Positions 1-6,358 of a DNA stretch of 8,688 bases are shown piece by piece. How positions within the stretch are numbered: position 1 is the stretch's first letter; each line of letters starts with the position of its first letter. Both the position numbers and the translations under genes were made by a program. This stretch comes from Betaproteobacteria bacterium. Its GTDB lineage: Bacteria; Pseudomonadota; Gammaproteobacteria; Burkholderiales; Casimicrobiaceae. Location of the stretch: assembly GCA_005889025.1 (NCBI GenBank), contig VBCZ01000247.1, positions 1 to 8,688 on the forward strand, written 5' to 3'. The notes under the pieces were generated by a model that searched no databases, was not told the origin of the DNA, and saw only the letters and a list, made by a program, of their open reading frames with translations.

Positions 1-45
1 ACAGCGCGGCCGACGATCGAATCAGGTCCCCGCCGATACCCCTCG

Positions 46-390
46 ATGACGACGACTCGCATAGTAAAGTCCGCGTTGTCGATCGCCCGCTGCCCAAACA
101 TTTTCCTCGACCCTCGCAATTTCGATTATCCGCAGATGCACCAGTCGCCGCTCTTGCGTGAACTTCCGCCGGCTGCGGCGCCGGGTGTTGTCGTCGGTAC
201 GACGGCCCCGGACTTCGAATTCGGCGATTGGGAAGGGCGCTCGCGAACGTTAAGCTCGCTGCGAGGCCGGCCGGCGATCGTCGCTTTTCTGTCGTCGCGC
301 TCGCATTCGCGATCTTCCGATTACGCTCGACAAGGTCTTGCGTGCTCAGGTGTAAGGGCGAGTCCTATACGAGGCGGCGGGTTGTCCTAA
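46..390 (+). pseudogene. Frameshifted, truncated redoxin (AhpC/TSA, thioredoxin-fold) remnant
   Basis: The open frame encodes 114 residues. Residues about 51-83 look like the start of a peroxiredoxin/AhpC-TSA domain: GTTAPDFEFGDWEGRS, then LSSLRGRPAIVAFLSS, matching the usual 'G-x-x-APDF...G...LS-LRG-kP-vv-F' opening. After about position 283-311 this frame turns into low-quality Ser/Arg-rich sequence. The next frame (+1) resumes redoxin-like sequence, DLPITLDKVLRAQV, and stops at TAA 353-355. The simplest reading is one indel between about 283 and 311 followed by loss of the rest of the domain, including any catalytic Cys region. No good ribosome binding site precedes the ATG at 46; the ATG at 136 is an alternative start. 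Nothing redoxin-like is visible between 356 and 590. The redoxin assignment is fairly secure, and the function is presumably lost. Confidence 0.55.
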
Positions 391-578
391 CGAAAAATCA
401 GAGGATGCCGGATTCGCACGGCGATGGGTTTGTTTGAGCATTACAAAAGTGCTTGCGAGAATTTCGAATTGCCACTCTGCACCCCATAGTGCTGAATCGG
501 ATAGGTTTTGAAATGCCTCGCAGCCAACCGGCGTCCCGCCCGGGACGCCATTCCTGAGAGTACGCCGCACGGAAATTT

Positions 579-586
579 GAAGGAGG
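579..586 (+). promoter_or_regulatory. Strong Shine-Dalgarno site of the PRC-barrel gene
   Basis: GAAGGAGG ends four bases before the ATG at 591. It is a near-perfect anti-16S match and fixes this start, although the family-like part of the protein begins only near residue 37. Confidence 0.8.
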
Positions 587-590
587 TTTT

Positions 591-1073
591 ATGGAAACAC
601 CCACCAGCAGGACATCAGGTACCGCTCCGTCGTCCGGCGGCGCCCCCATCGTCGGCGCGGAGCGGCGCACCTCCGATGGGCCGGGCCCCGAAGTGATGGA
701 CGCGAAGACACTGATCGGCGATTCGGTCGTGAACGCGAGCGCAGAAAAACTGTACGCGGTGTTGTCGTTCGGGGGATTTCTTGGAATGGGCGCGAAGTTG
801 TTCGCCATTCCATGGTCTGCATTGACACTGGACGCAGGCGAGCAGCGTTTCATCCTCAATGTTCCCAAGGAAAAGCTGGAAAACGCGCCGGGCTTCGACA
901 AGGACCATTGGCCATCGATGGCGGATTCGACGTGGGCGACCGAAATCCATGCCTACTATGAAGTCAGGCCGTATTGGGATGACGAGCTTTCCGACGATAC
1001 GGGCAATTACGGACGCGATCTGCGGGATCCGCGTACGACTGCGGGCTCGTCGATCAATCCGAAGACTTATTGA
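591..1073 (+). CDS. PRC-barrel domain protein with an internal in-frame gap
   Basis: The protein has 160 residues. Residues 1-35 are a Ser/Thr/Gly/Pro-rich, probably disordered leader. Residues 38-128 match the proteobacterial PRC-barrel stress-protein family: TLIGDSVVN, YAVLSFGGFLGMG.KLFAIPWSALTL, the NAPGFDKDHWPSMAD block and the IH.YY..RPYW ending. The acidic/polar tail (129-160) is poorly conserved. PRC-barrels are small beta-barrel folds also found in photosynthetic reaction-centre H subunits and RimM; stand-alone forms like this are cytoplasmic proteins of unclear role, often stress-associated. In family members as I remember them, about 16 residues (G-x-I-K-x-I-M-x-D-...-G-R-I-A) lie between the 'VVN....' strand and 'YAVLSF'. 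Here ASAEKL (49-54) joins directly to YAVLSF (55-60), so the gap falls at about 752/753 with the frame kept. The start is fixed by the GAAGGAGG site. The gene is monocistronic, with a terminator 20 bases downstream. Family certain; whether the shortened fold is functional is unknown. Confidence 0.9.
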   Translation: METPTSRTSGTAPSSGGAPIVGAERRTSDGPGPEVMDAKTLIGDSVVNASAEKLYAVLSFGGFLGMGAKLFAIPWSALTLDAGEQRFILNVPKEKLENAPGFDKDHWPSMADSTWATEIHAYYEVRPYWDDELSDDTGNYGRDLRDPRTTAGSSINPKTY

Positions 1074-1093
1074 GCCAGGGCGAAGCTGAACCG

Positions 1094-1124
1094 CCGGCGG
1101 CGCGGCAAGCGCCGCCGGTTTTTT
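1094..1124 (+). terminator. Rho-independent terminator after the PRC-barrel gene
   Basis: A perfect 10-bp GC-rich stem (CCGGCGGCGC at 1094-1103, GCGCCGCCGG at 1109-1118) with the 5-base loop GGCAA is followed at once by six T (1119-1124). It lies 20 bases after the stop codon and ends a one-gene transcript. Confidence 0.93.
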
Positions 1125-1171
1125 GTCGCTTCGGGCTTCGAACATCAGTAGCACAGCACGCGCAGCCCGTG

Positions 1172-1197
1172 GCTTTTCACGGATATTCGCGAAAAGC
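1172..1197. repeat. Inverted repeat / hairpin in the 1125-1404 spacer
   Basis: GCTTTTCACG (1172-1181) and CGCGAAAAGC (1188-1197) form a 10-bp stem with one mismatch around the 6-base loop GATATT. No T-run follows on either strand, so an operator or processed RNA structure is as likely as a terminator. The 280-base spacer it sits in (1125-1404) holds no convincing gene. Confidence 0.5.
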
Positions 1198-1229
1198 GGT
1201 TTCTCAATTGTGGTGGACAGCGCCACATG

Positions 1230-1262
1230 GAACGTGCGCAAAAGACTCCGAACGTGCGCAAA
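1230..1262. promoter_or_regulatory. 13-bp direct repeat at 20-bp period (possible operator pair)
   Basis: GAACGTGCGCAAA-like units: the identical 13 bases GAACGTGCGCAAA-minus-end occur at 1230-1242 and 1250-1262, sharing GAACGTGCGCAA and then A or the preceding A-run, with starts exactly 20 bp apart. Twenty bp is close to two helical turns, so two bound proteins would sit on the same face of the DNA. Each unit contains the palindrome TGCGCA. They lie about 145 bases upstream of the gene at 1405. A regulatory role is inferred from arrangement only. Confidence 0.4.
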
Positions 1263-1404
1263 CTAGTCTGGTTTAGGTGAACTTCGCGGTGAAAGATACT
1301 TTGTAGACGACCTAGCGCAAGCTTTCCGAACGTCGTTTCGTTGCAATTCGGCGCGTCGTTGCTGCTCAAGTGATAATTACGTCGCGCAGAACAAAAGGCC
1401 GACG

Positions 1405-2091
1405 ATGCCGCTCGTAAGCTTTACGCCGACGAAAGCACGGCTCGTTCTCGAGGAGAGCAAGGAGAGCGTGCTCGTCATGAAGGTCGTATTGGCGACCGAA
1501 GAAAGCGTGGAGCTTGCAAGCGGCGGAACATTGCAGATGCTCAGCGGTGTTCTGCGCGTCCGCGAACGCAAGTCGGAAGGAAACGGCAAAGCCGTCGGCT
1601 CGCTTGTTTTTGTGGATGCAGGGCGAGGTGCCGCTCAAGAGTCGGCCAAGTTTCAAATCAACATTTCCATATCGACCAAGAAGTTCGACGCGCTGCTCAA
1701 CGTCGCGCTGTCGGGCAGGCTGCCCTCGAAATTATTCATCGATGCGGGAGAGAAGATATCGCGGACCGAGACGCGCGGGCTCAGTTACAGCTTGGGGCCG
1801 AAGGGCCGCACGAAGGTCTGGGACAACAAGTCCTTCGCAACCGTTTTGGTGACGAACTTTACGGCGATTCTCCCGATCAACGTCCCCGAGCGTGCACTCC
1901 CGCCTTCCTCGCCCGACAGCGATCAGCCGCTTGTCGACCTTCCCGCGAGCTATGGCCAGGTGTCGGAACTTGCCGAGGAGCTGACCCTCTTTCGCAGCGA
2001 AACGCATCACACGCTGATGGTCATCGTTTCGCTTTTCGCGGTCATAGCGCTATTGATCCTGGTCTACAATCTGGCGCGCTTTTTCTGGTGA
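1405..2091 (+). CDS. Unrecognised protein with C-terminal membrane anchor
   Basis: I do not recognise this 228-residue protein. Residues 1-155 alternate hydrophobic and polar residues as in beta-rich domains (for example SVLVMKVVLA, KFQINISIS, SFATVLVTNFTAILPI). A Pro/Ser/Asp-rich linker covers about 160-182 and a short helical stretch (QVSELAEELTLFRSETHH) about 185-202. One clear transmembrane segment follows at about 204-222 (LMVIVSLFAVIALLILV), with only the short tail YNLARFFW after it. No signal peptide is seen, so it looks like a tail-anchored or single-pass protein with the large N-terminal domain in the cytoplasm. A modest ribosome binding site, AAAAGG (1393-1398), stands six bases before ATG 1405. 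The gene is flanked by large spacers and is probably transcribed alone. Long clean reading frame and normal codon use support a real gene. Confidence 0.75.
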   Translation: MPLVSFTPTKARLVLEESKESVLVMKVVLATEESVELASGGTLQMLSGVLRVRERKSEGNGKAVGSLVFVDAGRGAAQESAKFQINISISTKKFDALLNVALSGRLPSKLFIDAGEKISRTETRGLSYSLGPKGRTKVWDNKSFATVLVTNFTAILPINVPERALPPSSPDSDQPLVDLPASYGQVSELAEELTLFRSETHHTLMVIVSLFAVIALLILVYNLARFFW

Positions 2092-2387
2092 CCGAGCTTG
2101 CGGACCCGACGAAGCGGGCCGCGACGACAGAGGTTCAAGCTCGAGCAGATCGACCACGGGGGCTTATCGAAATCTTGCTGCCTCGGTTAGCGCCTTCGTC
2201 CCTTCGCTCCGGTTCGCACGGTCAATTGACATTTTTCTGCCGCACAAAGAAAATCGAAGCTCGCTTTTCTCACTCCGAGATCCCGCATCAACCTCGGTCC
2301 ATAACATCCTCCACTCGGACCGCGGAGCTATGCTGGCGTTCGGCGCGCTAATCTGGGCGGGTCGCCGGCCGACGACAAGCGGATACC
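2092..2387. other. Spacer of 296 bases upstream of the SDR gene
   Basis: I see no convincing gene here. A GTG-initiated 87-residue frame overlapping the previous stop (2088-2351) has no family resemblance and no ribosome binding site. The only regulatory candidate is TTGACA at 2226-2231 with GAAAAT at 2249-2254 (17-base spacing), a plausible but unproven sigma-70 promoter for the SDR. Confidence 0.4.
2226..2254 (+). promoter_or_regulatory. Candidate sigma-70 promoter for the SDR gene
   Basis: TTGACA is a perfect -35 box. After 17 bases comes GAAAAT, which matches four of six -10 positions. It lies about 135 bases before the SDR start in an AT-richer patch of an otherwise GC-rich spacer. The call is by sequence match only. 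Confidence 0.3.
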
Positions 2388-3062
2388 GTGAATCAAGTCG
2401 ACTTCCACAACCGCGCTGCCGTGATCACCGGCGGTGCGACGGGCATCGGTCTAGCGATTGCGCAAACGCTTGGCGGAGCAACCGATGCGCGCGTCGTCGA
2501 TGTCTCCGATGCCGCACGTGTCGGCGCTGCCGCAATAGAGACCGCCTCGGGCTTGGGCAGGATCGATGCGCTGGTTTGCTCGGCCGGAATCACCGGTCCC
2601 AACACCACCACATGGGAATATCCGGTCGATGCCTGGCGGCACGTGATCGACGTGAATCTCAATGGTGTTTTCTATTGCAACCACGCGATCGTGCCCCTTA
2701 TGCTGAAACGCGATTACGGCCGCATTGTCAACATCGCGTCGGTCGCCGGCAAGGAGGGCAATCCCAACGCGCCAGCCTACAGCGCGTCGAAGGCGGGCGT
2801 GATCGGTCTCACCAAGTCGCTGGGGAAGGAGCTCGCCAAGACCGGCATTCGGGTCAATTGCATCACGCCGGCGGCGGTGCGGACGGCGATCTTCGATCAA
2901 ATGACGCCGGCGCACATCGAGTTCATGCTGTCGAAGATTCCGCTCGGCCGCTTTGGCCACGTCGAGGAAATCGCGGCGTTGGTGGCATGGCTGTGCACGG
3001 AGGACTGCTCGTTCTCCACCGGCGCAGTGTTCGACCTCTCCGGCGGACGCGCGACGTATTGA
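2388..3062 (+). CDS. Short-chain dehydrogenase/reductase lacking part of the Rossmann fold
   Basis: This 224-residue classical SDR would use NAD(P)H to oxidise or reduce a carbonyl/hydroxyl substrate. Visible motifs are the cofactor loop TGGATGIG (14-21), VDV (37-39), CSAG in place of NNAG (64-67), Asn90 in the DVNLNG segment, Ser118, and the catalytic YSASK (Tyr131, Lys135), followed by GIRVNCITPA and a C-terminal 'F.LSGG' end. Typical members have about 250 residues. The missing piece lies between GLAIAQ (21-26) and TLGG (27-30): about 24 residues are absent, normally the end of helix B, the second beta strand with the residue that selects NAD or NADP, and helix C. The frame is kept (junction about 2465/2466). 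With that strand gone cofactor binding is doubtful. Start is GTG at 2388, with only a weak AAGCGGA site. The gene converges on the quinone oxidoreductase. Substrate unknown; similarity is to FabG-like and 3-hydroxyacyl-type SDRs. Confidence 0.88.
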   Translation: MNQVDFHNRAAVITGGATGIGLAIAQTLGGATDARVVDVSDAARVGAAAIETASGLGRIDALVCSAGITGPNTTTWEYPVDAWRHVIDVNLNGVFYCNHAIVPLMLKRDYGRIVNIASVAGKEGNPNAPAYSASKAGVIGLTKSLGKELAKTGIRVNCITPAAVRTAIFDQMTPAHIEFMLSKIPLGRFGHVEEIAALVAWLCTEDCSFSTGAVFDLSGGRATY

Positions 3063-3149
3063 CCGTTCATGGTTCGACATGCTCACCACGAAAGGAGCCA
3101 CACCAACGGACCCTGAGCCGTTCGTCCTGAGTTTGTCGAAGGACGGCGC
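3063..3149. repeat. Two-module palindromic intergenic repeat, copy 1 (order A-B)
   Basis: Module A (about 3063-3095) begins CCGTTCATGGTTCGAC and ends CTCACCACGAAAGG; its ends can pair imperfectly as CCGTTCATGGT with ACCACGAAAGG. Module B (3118-3146) reads CCGTTCGTCCTGAG...GTCGAAGGACGG, with stem CGTCCT (3123-3128) and AGGACG (3140-3145). Similar CCTGAG..GTCGAAGG sequences are widespread dispersed intergenic repeats in proteobacteria. It fills the gap between two convergent genes and may act as a two-way transcription end. A second copy lies at 7099-7186. Confidence 0.7.
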
Positions 3150-3159
3150 GAAGACTCGC

Positions 3160-4140
3160 CTACGCCGGCCGCACCTCGAGCATGATCTTGCCGATGTGGG
3201 CGCTCGATTCCATCAGCCGATGCGCTTCGGCCGCTTCAGCGAAGGGAAACACGCGGAAGATGACGGGCTTGATTTTTTTCGCTTCGAACAGCGGCCACAC
3301 TTTGTTGCGCAGGCTGGCTGCGATCTCCGCCTTGCGCTGAACGGGGCTAGCACGCAGCGTCGAGCCCGTGATGGTCAGGCGCCTCATCATGATATGCCGC
3401 CAGTCGACAGTCACCTTGCTTCCCTGAAGAAAGGCGATTATGGCCATGCGCCCTTCGATCGCCAGGCACTTCATGTTTTTCTCGATGTAGTCTCCGCCCA
3501 CCATGTCGAGCACGACATCGACGCCTTTCTTGCCGGTGATCGTCGCGACTTCGGCCACGAAGTCCTGCTCCCGGTAATTGATGACGTGCGCTGCGCCGAT
3601 GTCACGGCAGAACGCGGCCTTGTCCGCGCTGCCGACTGTCGTTATCGATTTCGCGTCGAAGGCCTTCGCAAGCTGGATCGCGGCGAGCCCAATGCCTCCC
3701 GAGCCGCCATGGACGAGGACGAAAAGATTGTTCCATACCGTGAAGTAGTTCTCGGGAAGGCTTGCGGCCTCGAGCAGGGCGAGGCCGCGAGGCAAAGGCA
3801 GGCAGTGCGCCGCCGGTGCGAGGCAATATTCGGCGTAGCCGCCGCCCGGCGTCAGTGCGCACACAAAATCGCCGACGCGCCATTCGCTGACACCGTCGCC
3901 GAGAGCGACGACGCGTCCTGACACTTCGAGCCCGATGATCGGTGATGCATCCGGTGGCGGCGGATATAGGCCGGCACGCTGGATGCAATCCGGCCGGTTG
4001 ACGCCCGCATACGAGACTTCGATCAGCACCTCTCCGGCTTTCGGCGAGGGCGTCGAGGTCGTATCGAGCGAGAGCACCTCCGGAAGTCCGGGCTCGCGCG
4101 CTTTGACATAGCGCATCGTAGCGGGAATGGCGGCAGGCAT
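3160..4140 (-). CDS. NAD(P)H quinone oxidoreductase (zinc-independent MDR, QOR/PIG3-like)
   Basis: The protein (326 residues) is a medium-chain dehydrogenase/reductase of the quinone oxidoreductase type; its PIG3-like relatives reduce quinones with NADPH in the cytoplasm. The catalytic GroES-like domain (about 1-125) carries EVSYAGVNRPDCIQRAGLYPPP and IIGLEVSGRV, and lacks the structural-zinc cysteine set. The Rossmann domain has HGGSGGIG (144-151), the GSADK.AFCRDIGA..VINYREQDF region (170-194) and VDVVLDMVGG (207-216), ending in an ordinary HIGKIMLEV C-terminus. In relatives, about 10-11 residues (typically D-R-G-x-L-K-x-G-E-x) separate 'TVW.N.F' from the 'LVHGG' strand. Here WNNLF (136-140) joins VLVHGG (141-146) directly, at about 3720/3721, with the frame kept. 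That block is the domain-connecting turn just before the nucleotide-binding loop. The start is uncertain: no good ribosome binding site precedes ATG 4140, and the Met at residue 9 (4116) is an alternative. It is transcribed divergently from the gene at 4250. Confidence 0.9.
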   Translation of the reverse strand: MPAAIPATMRYVKAREPGLPEVLSLDTTSTPSPKAGEVLIEVSYAGVNRPDCIQRAGLYPPPPDASPIIGLEVSGRVVALGDGVSEWRVGDFVCALTPGGGYAEYCLAPAAHCLPLPRGLALLEAASLPENYFTVWNNLFVLVHGGSGGIGLAAIQLAKAFDAKSITTVGSADKAAFCRDIGAAHVINYREQDFVAEVATITGKKGVDVVLDMVGGDYIEKNMKCLAIEGRMAIIAFLQGSKVTVDWRHIMMRRLTITGSTLRASPVQRKAEIAASLRNKVWPLFEAKKIKPVIFRVFPFAEAAEAHRLMESSAHIGKIMLEVRPA

Positions 4141-4190
4141 CGGATTTTCAAAGGCGATTGAACACCCATTGTAGCAGCGCGGCAGTCGGT

Positions 4191-4219
4191 TTAAGCGTGC
4201 GCAGCAACTGCGTTACACT
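4191..4219 (+). promoter_or_regulatory. Candidate promoter for the small membrane protein
   Basis: TTAAGC (4191-4196) and TACACT (4214-4219) are 17 bases apart, with the -10-like box about 30 bases before the start codon, in the 109-base divergent spacer. The -35 match is poor (3/6) and the -10 fair (4/6), so this is a weak call. Confidence 0.3.
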
Positions 4220-4249
4220 GGCGCGTCCATAGACCGCGGAACGGTGCTT

Positions 4250-4621
4250 GTGAAAAAACTGATCGCGCTCTTCGTTGTCGTGCTCATTCTGGTTGGCGCG
4301 GGCTGGATCGCGTTCGACGCCGACTACAGCGAAGGTTATCGCGTCGGTCAGATCATCAAGCTCTCGCACAAGGGCTATATATTCAAGACCTGGGAGGGGA
4401 CGCTCGATTTCGGCTATCTGCAGCAGGATCCCACGGGTGGCGTAGCCACCAGACTGTGGGATTTCAGCGTGCACGACATCGATGAGCCGGTGCGTACGGA
4501 CATCGACAAGGCGATAGCGGCGAACGCGAAAGTGAAGCTCTATTACCGCGAAAAGTATTTCCGTTGGCCGTGGCTGGGCGATACCAAGCATTTTGTGTAC
4601 AAGGTCGAACGTGTCGGCTAA
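4250..4621 (+). CDS. Small membrane-anchored protein of unknown function (SEGYRVG family)
   Basis: The 123-residue protein starts VKKLIALFVVVLILVGAGW, a single N-terminal membrane segment or uncleaved signal anchor (about residues 3-21), and the rest should lie outside the membrane. The soluble part has the conserved-looking blocks YSEGYRVGQIIKLSHKG, IFKTWEGTLDFG, LWDFSV and VKLYYREKYFRWPW.GDTKHFV. I recognise this as a widespread hypothetical family; relatives are sometimes labelled 6-phosphogluconate dehydrogenase in databases, which the sequence does not support. Two in-frame GTG starts exist (4244 and 4250). I prefer 4250 because it gives the usual KK-hydrophobic opening and has GGAACGG (4238-4244) at a suitable distance. 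Unlike four of its neighbours it shows no internal gap that I can see. Confidence 0.8.
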   Translation: MKKLIALFVVVLILVGAGWIAFDADYSEGYRVGQIIKLSHKGYIFKTWEGTLDFGYLQQDPTGGVATRLWDFSVHDIDEPVRTDIDKAIAANAKVKLYYREKYFRWPWLGDTKHFVYKVERVG

Positions 4622-4675
4622 GTGCTGTTAAGCGTTACCTATATGCGTGACATGAGTTGCACCTGGATGCGCCGG

Positions 4676-4708
4676 CCCTCACCCCATCCCTCTCCCGCGG
4701 GGAGAGGG
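4676..4708. repeat. CCCTCTCCC-type intergenic hairpin repeat
   Basis: A perfect 9-bp stem, CCCTCTCCC (4688-4696) and GGGAGAGGG (4700-4708), surrounds a 3-base GCG loop and is preceded by CCCTCACCCCAT. Nearly the same sequence recurs between genes across many proteobacterial genomes. It has no T-run, so its effect on transcription is unclear. It separates the small membrane protein from the ligase. Confidence 0.7.
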
Positions 4709-4780
4709 TGCGCGACAGCGCAGGTCAGCTATTCTGCGTAATTCTCATTTAGGTCGACTTCGCCGACGCGCGAGGGTGCG

Positions 4781-6271
4781 ATGAAAGCGCGTCATACGCA
4801 ATTCAATCTCACAGGGCTGCTGGTCGAAAGCGCGATGCGCTTTCCGGCGCACATCGCAGTTGCTCGCGGCAAAGAGCCGCTGCATACCTATGACACACTG
4901 GCGCGGCGTGTCGCGCGGCAGGCCGCCGCCATGCTGAATGCCGGGGTTTTGGCCGGCGAGCGAATCGCGATAGTGTCCCGCAACAGCTGCGAATATATCG
5001 AGACGCTTTTCGCGTGCTGGCATGCCGGCGCATGTGCCGTCCCGATCAATGCCAAGCTGCACCCGGACGAGACTTTATATGTCCTGGCGCATTGCGGCGC
5101 GAAATGGGTATTCGTCGATGCCGCGTGGGAAAGCGCGCTGTCGCCGCGTCAGCATGAGCTTCCACATGTCGAGCGCGTCGTTCGTTTCGGCAGCCGGGAG
5201 TACGAAGGTCTTTTCGCGCACTCGCGCGCGCCCGAGCCGGCCGCGGTCGAAGAGTGCGACGCGGCGTGGATATTCTATACAAGCGGAACCACCGGAAAGC
5301 CCAAGGGTGTCGTGCTGTCGCACGGCAATCTTCGGGCGATGAGCAATTGTTTCGTCAGTGGCGTCGAGGCCATCGATCCGGGCGATTCGATCTTTCATCC
5401 CGCCGGTTTCGATGCGGATGAGATCGTCGAGCTGCTCGGATGTTGGCAACGCGCGTGCTTTTTCGCCGCTCCGACGATGGTCAAGCGGCTGGTCGAGCAT
5501 CCACCCGTCGCGAGCGCGAGGCTCGATCACCTCAAAAGCGTCGTCTTTGGCGGGGGTCCCATGTACGTCGAGGACTGCAAGGCCGCGTTCCAGGCGCTGG
5601 GTCCGCGGCTCGCGCAAATCTACGGCCAGGGTGAATCGCCCATGACGATCACGGCCATGCCGCGCGCAATGCTGGCCGATGCCGTGATGCGCGGCGACGA
5701 TGCAAGGCTCGGGTCGGTCGGCACGCCGCAGCCCGGCATGGAGGTTCGCATCGCAGGTGCGGACGATGTTTCGCTGCCGGCGGGTACGGTCGGCGAAGTG
5801 CTCGTCCGCGGCCCCACGGTGATGCAGGGGTATTGGCAGAACCCGGAAGCAAGCGCCGCCGCGCTTGCCCACGGTTGGTTGCATACCGGCGACGTGGGCT
5901 GTCTCGATGCGGACAGTTATCTCACGCTCAAGGATCGCTCGAAGGACCTCATCATCAGCGGAGGGAGCAACATCTATCCCCGCGAAGTGGAGGAGGTGCT
6001 TCTGGAGCATCCGGCGGTGTTCGAGGCCGCGGTTGTCGGACGTCGCCATGCGGACTGGGGCGAAGAGGTCGTCGCGGTTGTCGTCGCAAGGCCAGGCGCA
6101 GGCGGGTCGGGGCTGCGGGCTGAGCTCGACCGACTGTGCGTGGACCGCATCGCCCGCTTCAAACGGCCCCGCGACTACTATTTTGTCGCGGCGCTTCCGA
6201 AGAACAATAACGGAAAGGTCCTCAAGACCGCGCTGCGCGACTTGGTCGCCACGCCTTCTGCGATTCGATAG
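4781..6271 (+). CDS. AMP-forming acyl-CoA ligase (ANL superfamily) missing the SHGSG block
   Basis: This 496-residue enzyme would activate a carboxylic acid with ATP to an acyl-AMP and transfer it to CoA. Visible motifs: the P-loop YTSGTTGKPKG (166-176), FGGGPM (257-261 region), YGQGE (281-285, usually YG.TE), GYW.NPEA (350-357), HTGDVG (368-373), KDRSKDLIISGGSNIYP (384-400), and the C-terminal catalytic lysine Lys479 in NNGKVLK. Both domains are otherwise complete. The gap is at 206-209: HPA joins GFDADEI directly, at about 5404/5405. Relatives carry about 26 residues there, including the SHGSG (A3/A4-type) motif and the 'V-P-x-x-G-G' strand that line the acyl-binding and gating pocket. The frame is kept, but catalysis seems unlikely without that block. 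ATG 4781 has GAGGG (4771-4775) five bases upstream. The substrate cannot be read from sequence; medium/long-chain or aryl acids are possible. No other acyl-CoA gene is contiguous on this strand. Confidence 0.9.
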   Translation: MKARHTQFNLTGLLVESAMRFPAHIAVARGKEPLHTYDTLARRVARQAAAMLNAGVLAGERIAIVSRNSCEYIETLFACWHAGACAVPINAKLHPDETLYVLAHCGAKWVFVDAAWESALSPRQHELPHVERVVRFGSREYEGLFAHSRAPEPAAVEECDAAWIFYTSGTTGKPKGVVLSHGNLRAMSNCFVSGVEAIDPGDSIFHPAGFDADEIVELLGCWQRACFFAAPTMVKRLVEHPPVASARLDHLKSVVFGGGPMYVEDCKAAFQALGPRLAQIYGQGESPMTITAMPRAMLADAVMRGDDARLGSVGTPQPGMEVRIAGADDVSLPAGTVGEVLVRGPTVMQGYWQNPEASAAALAHGWLHTGDVGCLDADSYLTLKDRSKDLIISGGSNIYPREVEEVLLEHPAVFEAAVVGRRHADWGEEVVAVVVARPGAGGSGLRAELDRLCVDRIARFKRPRDYYFVAALPKNNNGKVLKTALRDLVATPSAIR

Positions 6272-6358
6272 CTTTCGCCCGCGCGAGGACAGCGACGCTT
6301 GGCCGGTCCGTTTCTTGCTGGCGTTTCGGTGCACCGACGTCTGGTGACGTACATATAC

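Noticed and set aside
2088..2351. 87-residue GTG-started frame overlapping the stop of the orphan gene
   Set aside because: The GTGA overlap looks like translational coupling, but there is no ribosome binding site, no motif and poor composition.
2953..3921. 322-residue + frame across the SDR end and the quinone oxidoreductase
   Set aside because: It runs through the intergenic repeat and antisense to conserved MDR motifs; its translation has no family likeness.
591..6271. Programmed translational bypassing or introns as the cause of the gaps
   Set aside because: The residues are absent from the DNA itself and no extra sequence lies at the junctions, so nothing is left to be skipped or spliced.
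5075..6334. 419-residue antisense frame across the acyl-CoA ligase
   Set aside because: No recognisable domain; it covers a gene with clear ANL motifs on the + strand and is explained by high GC at third positions.
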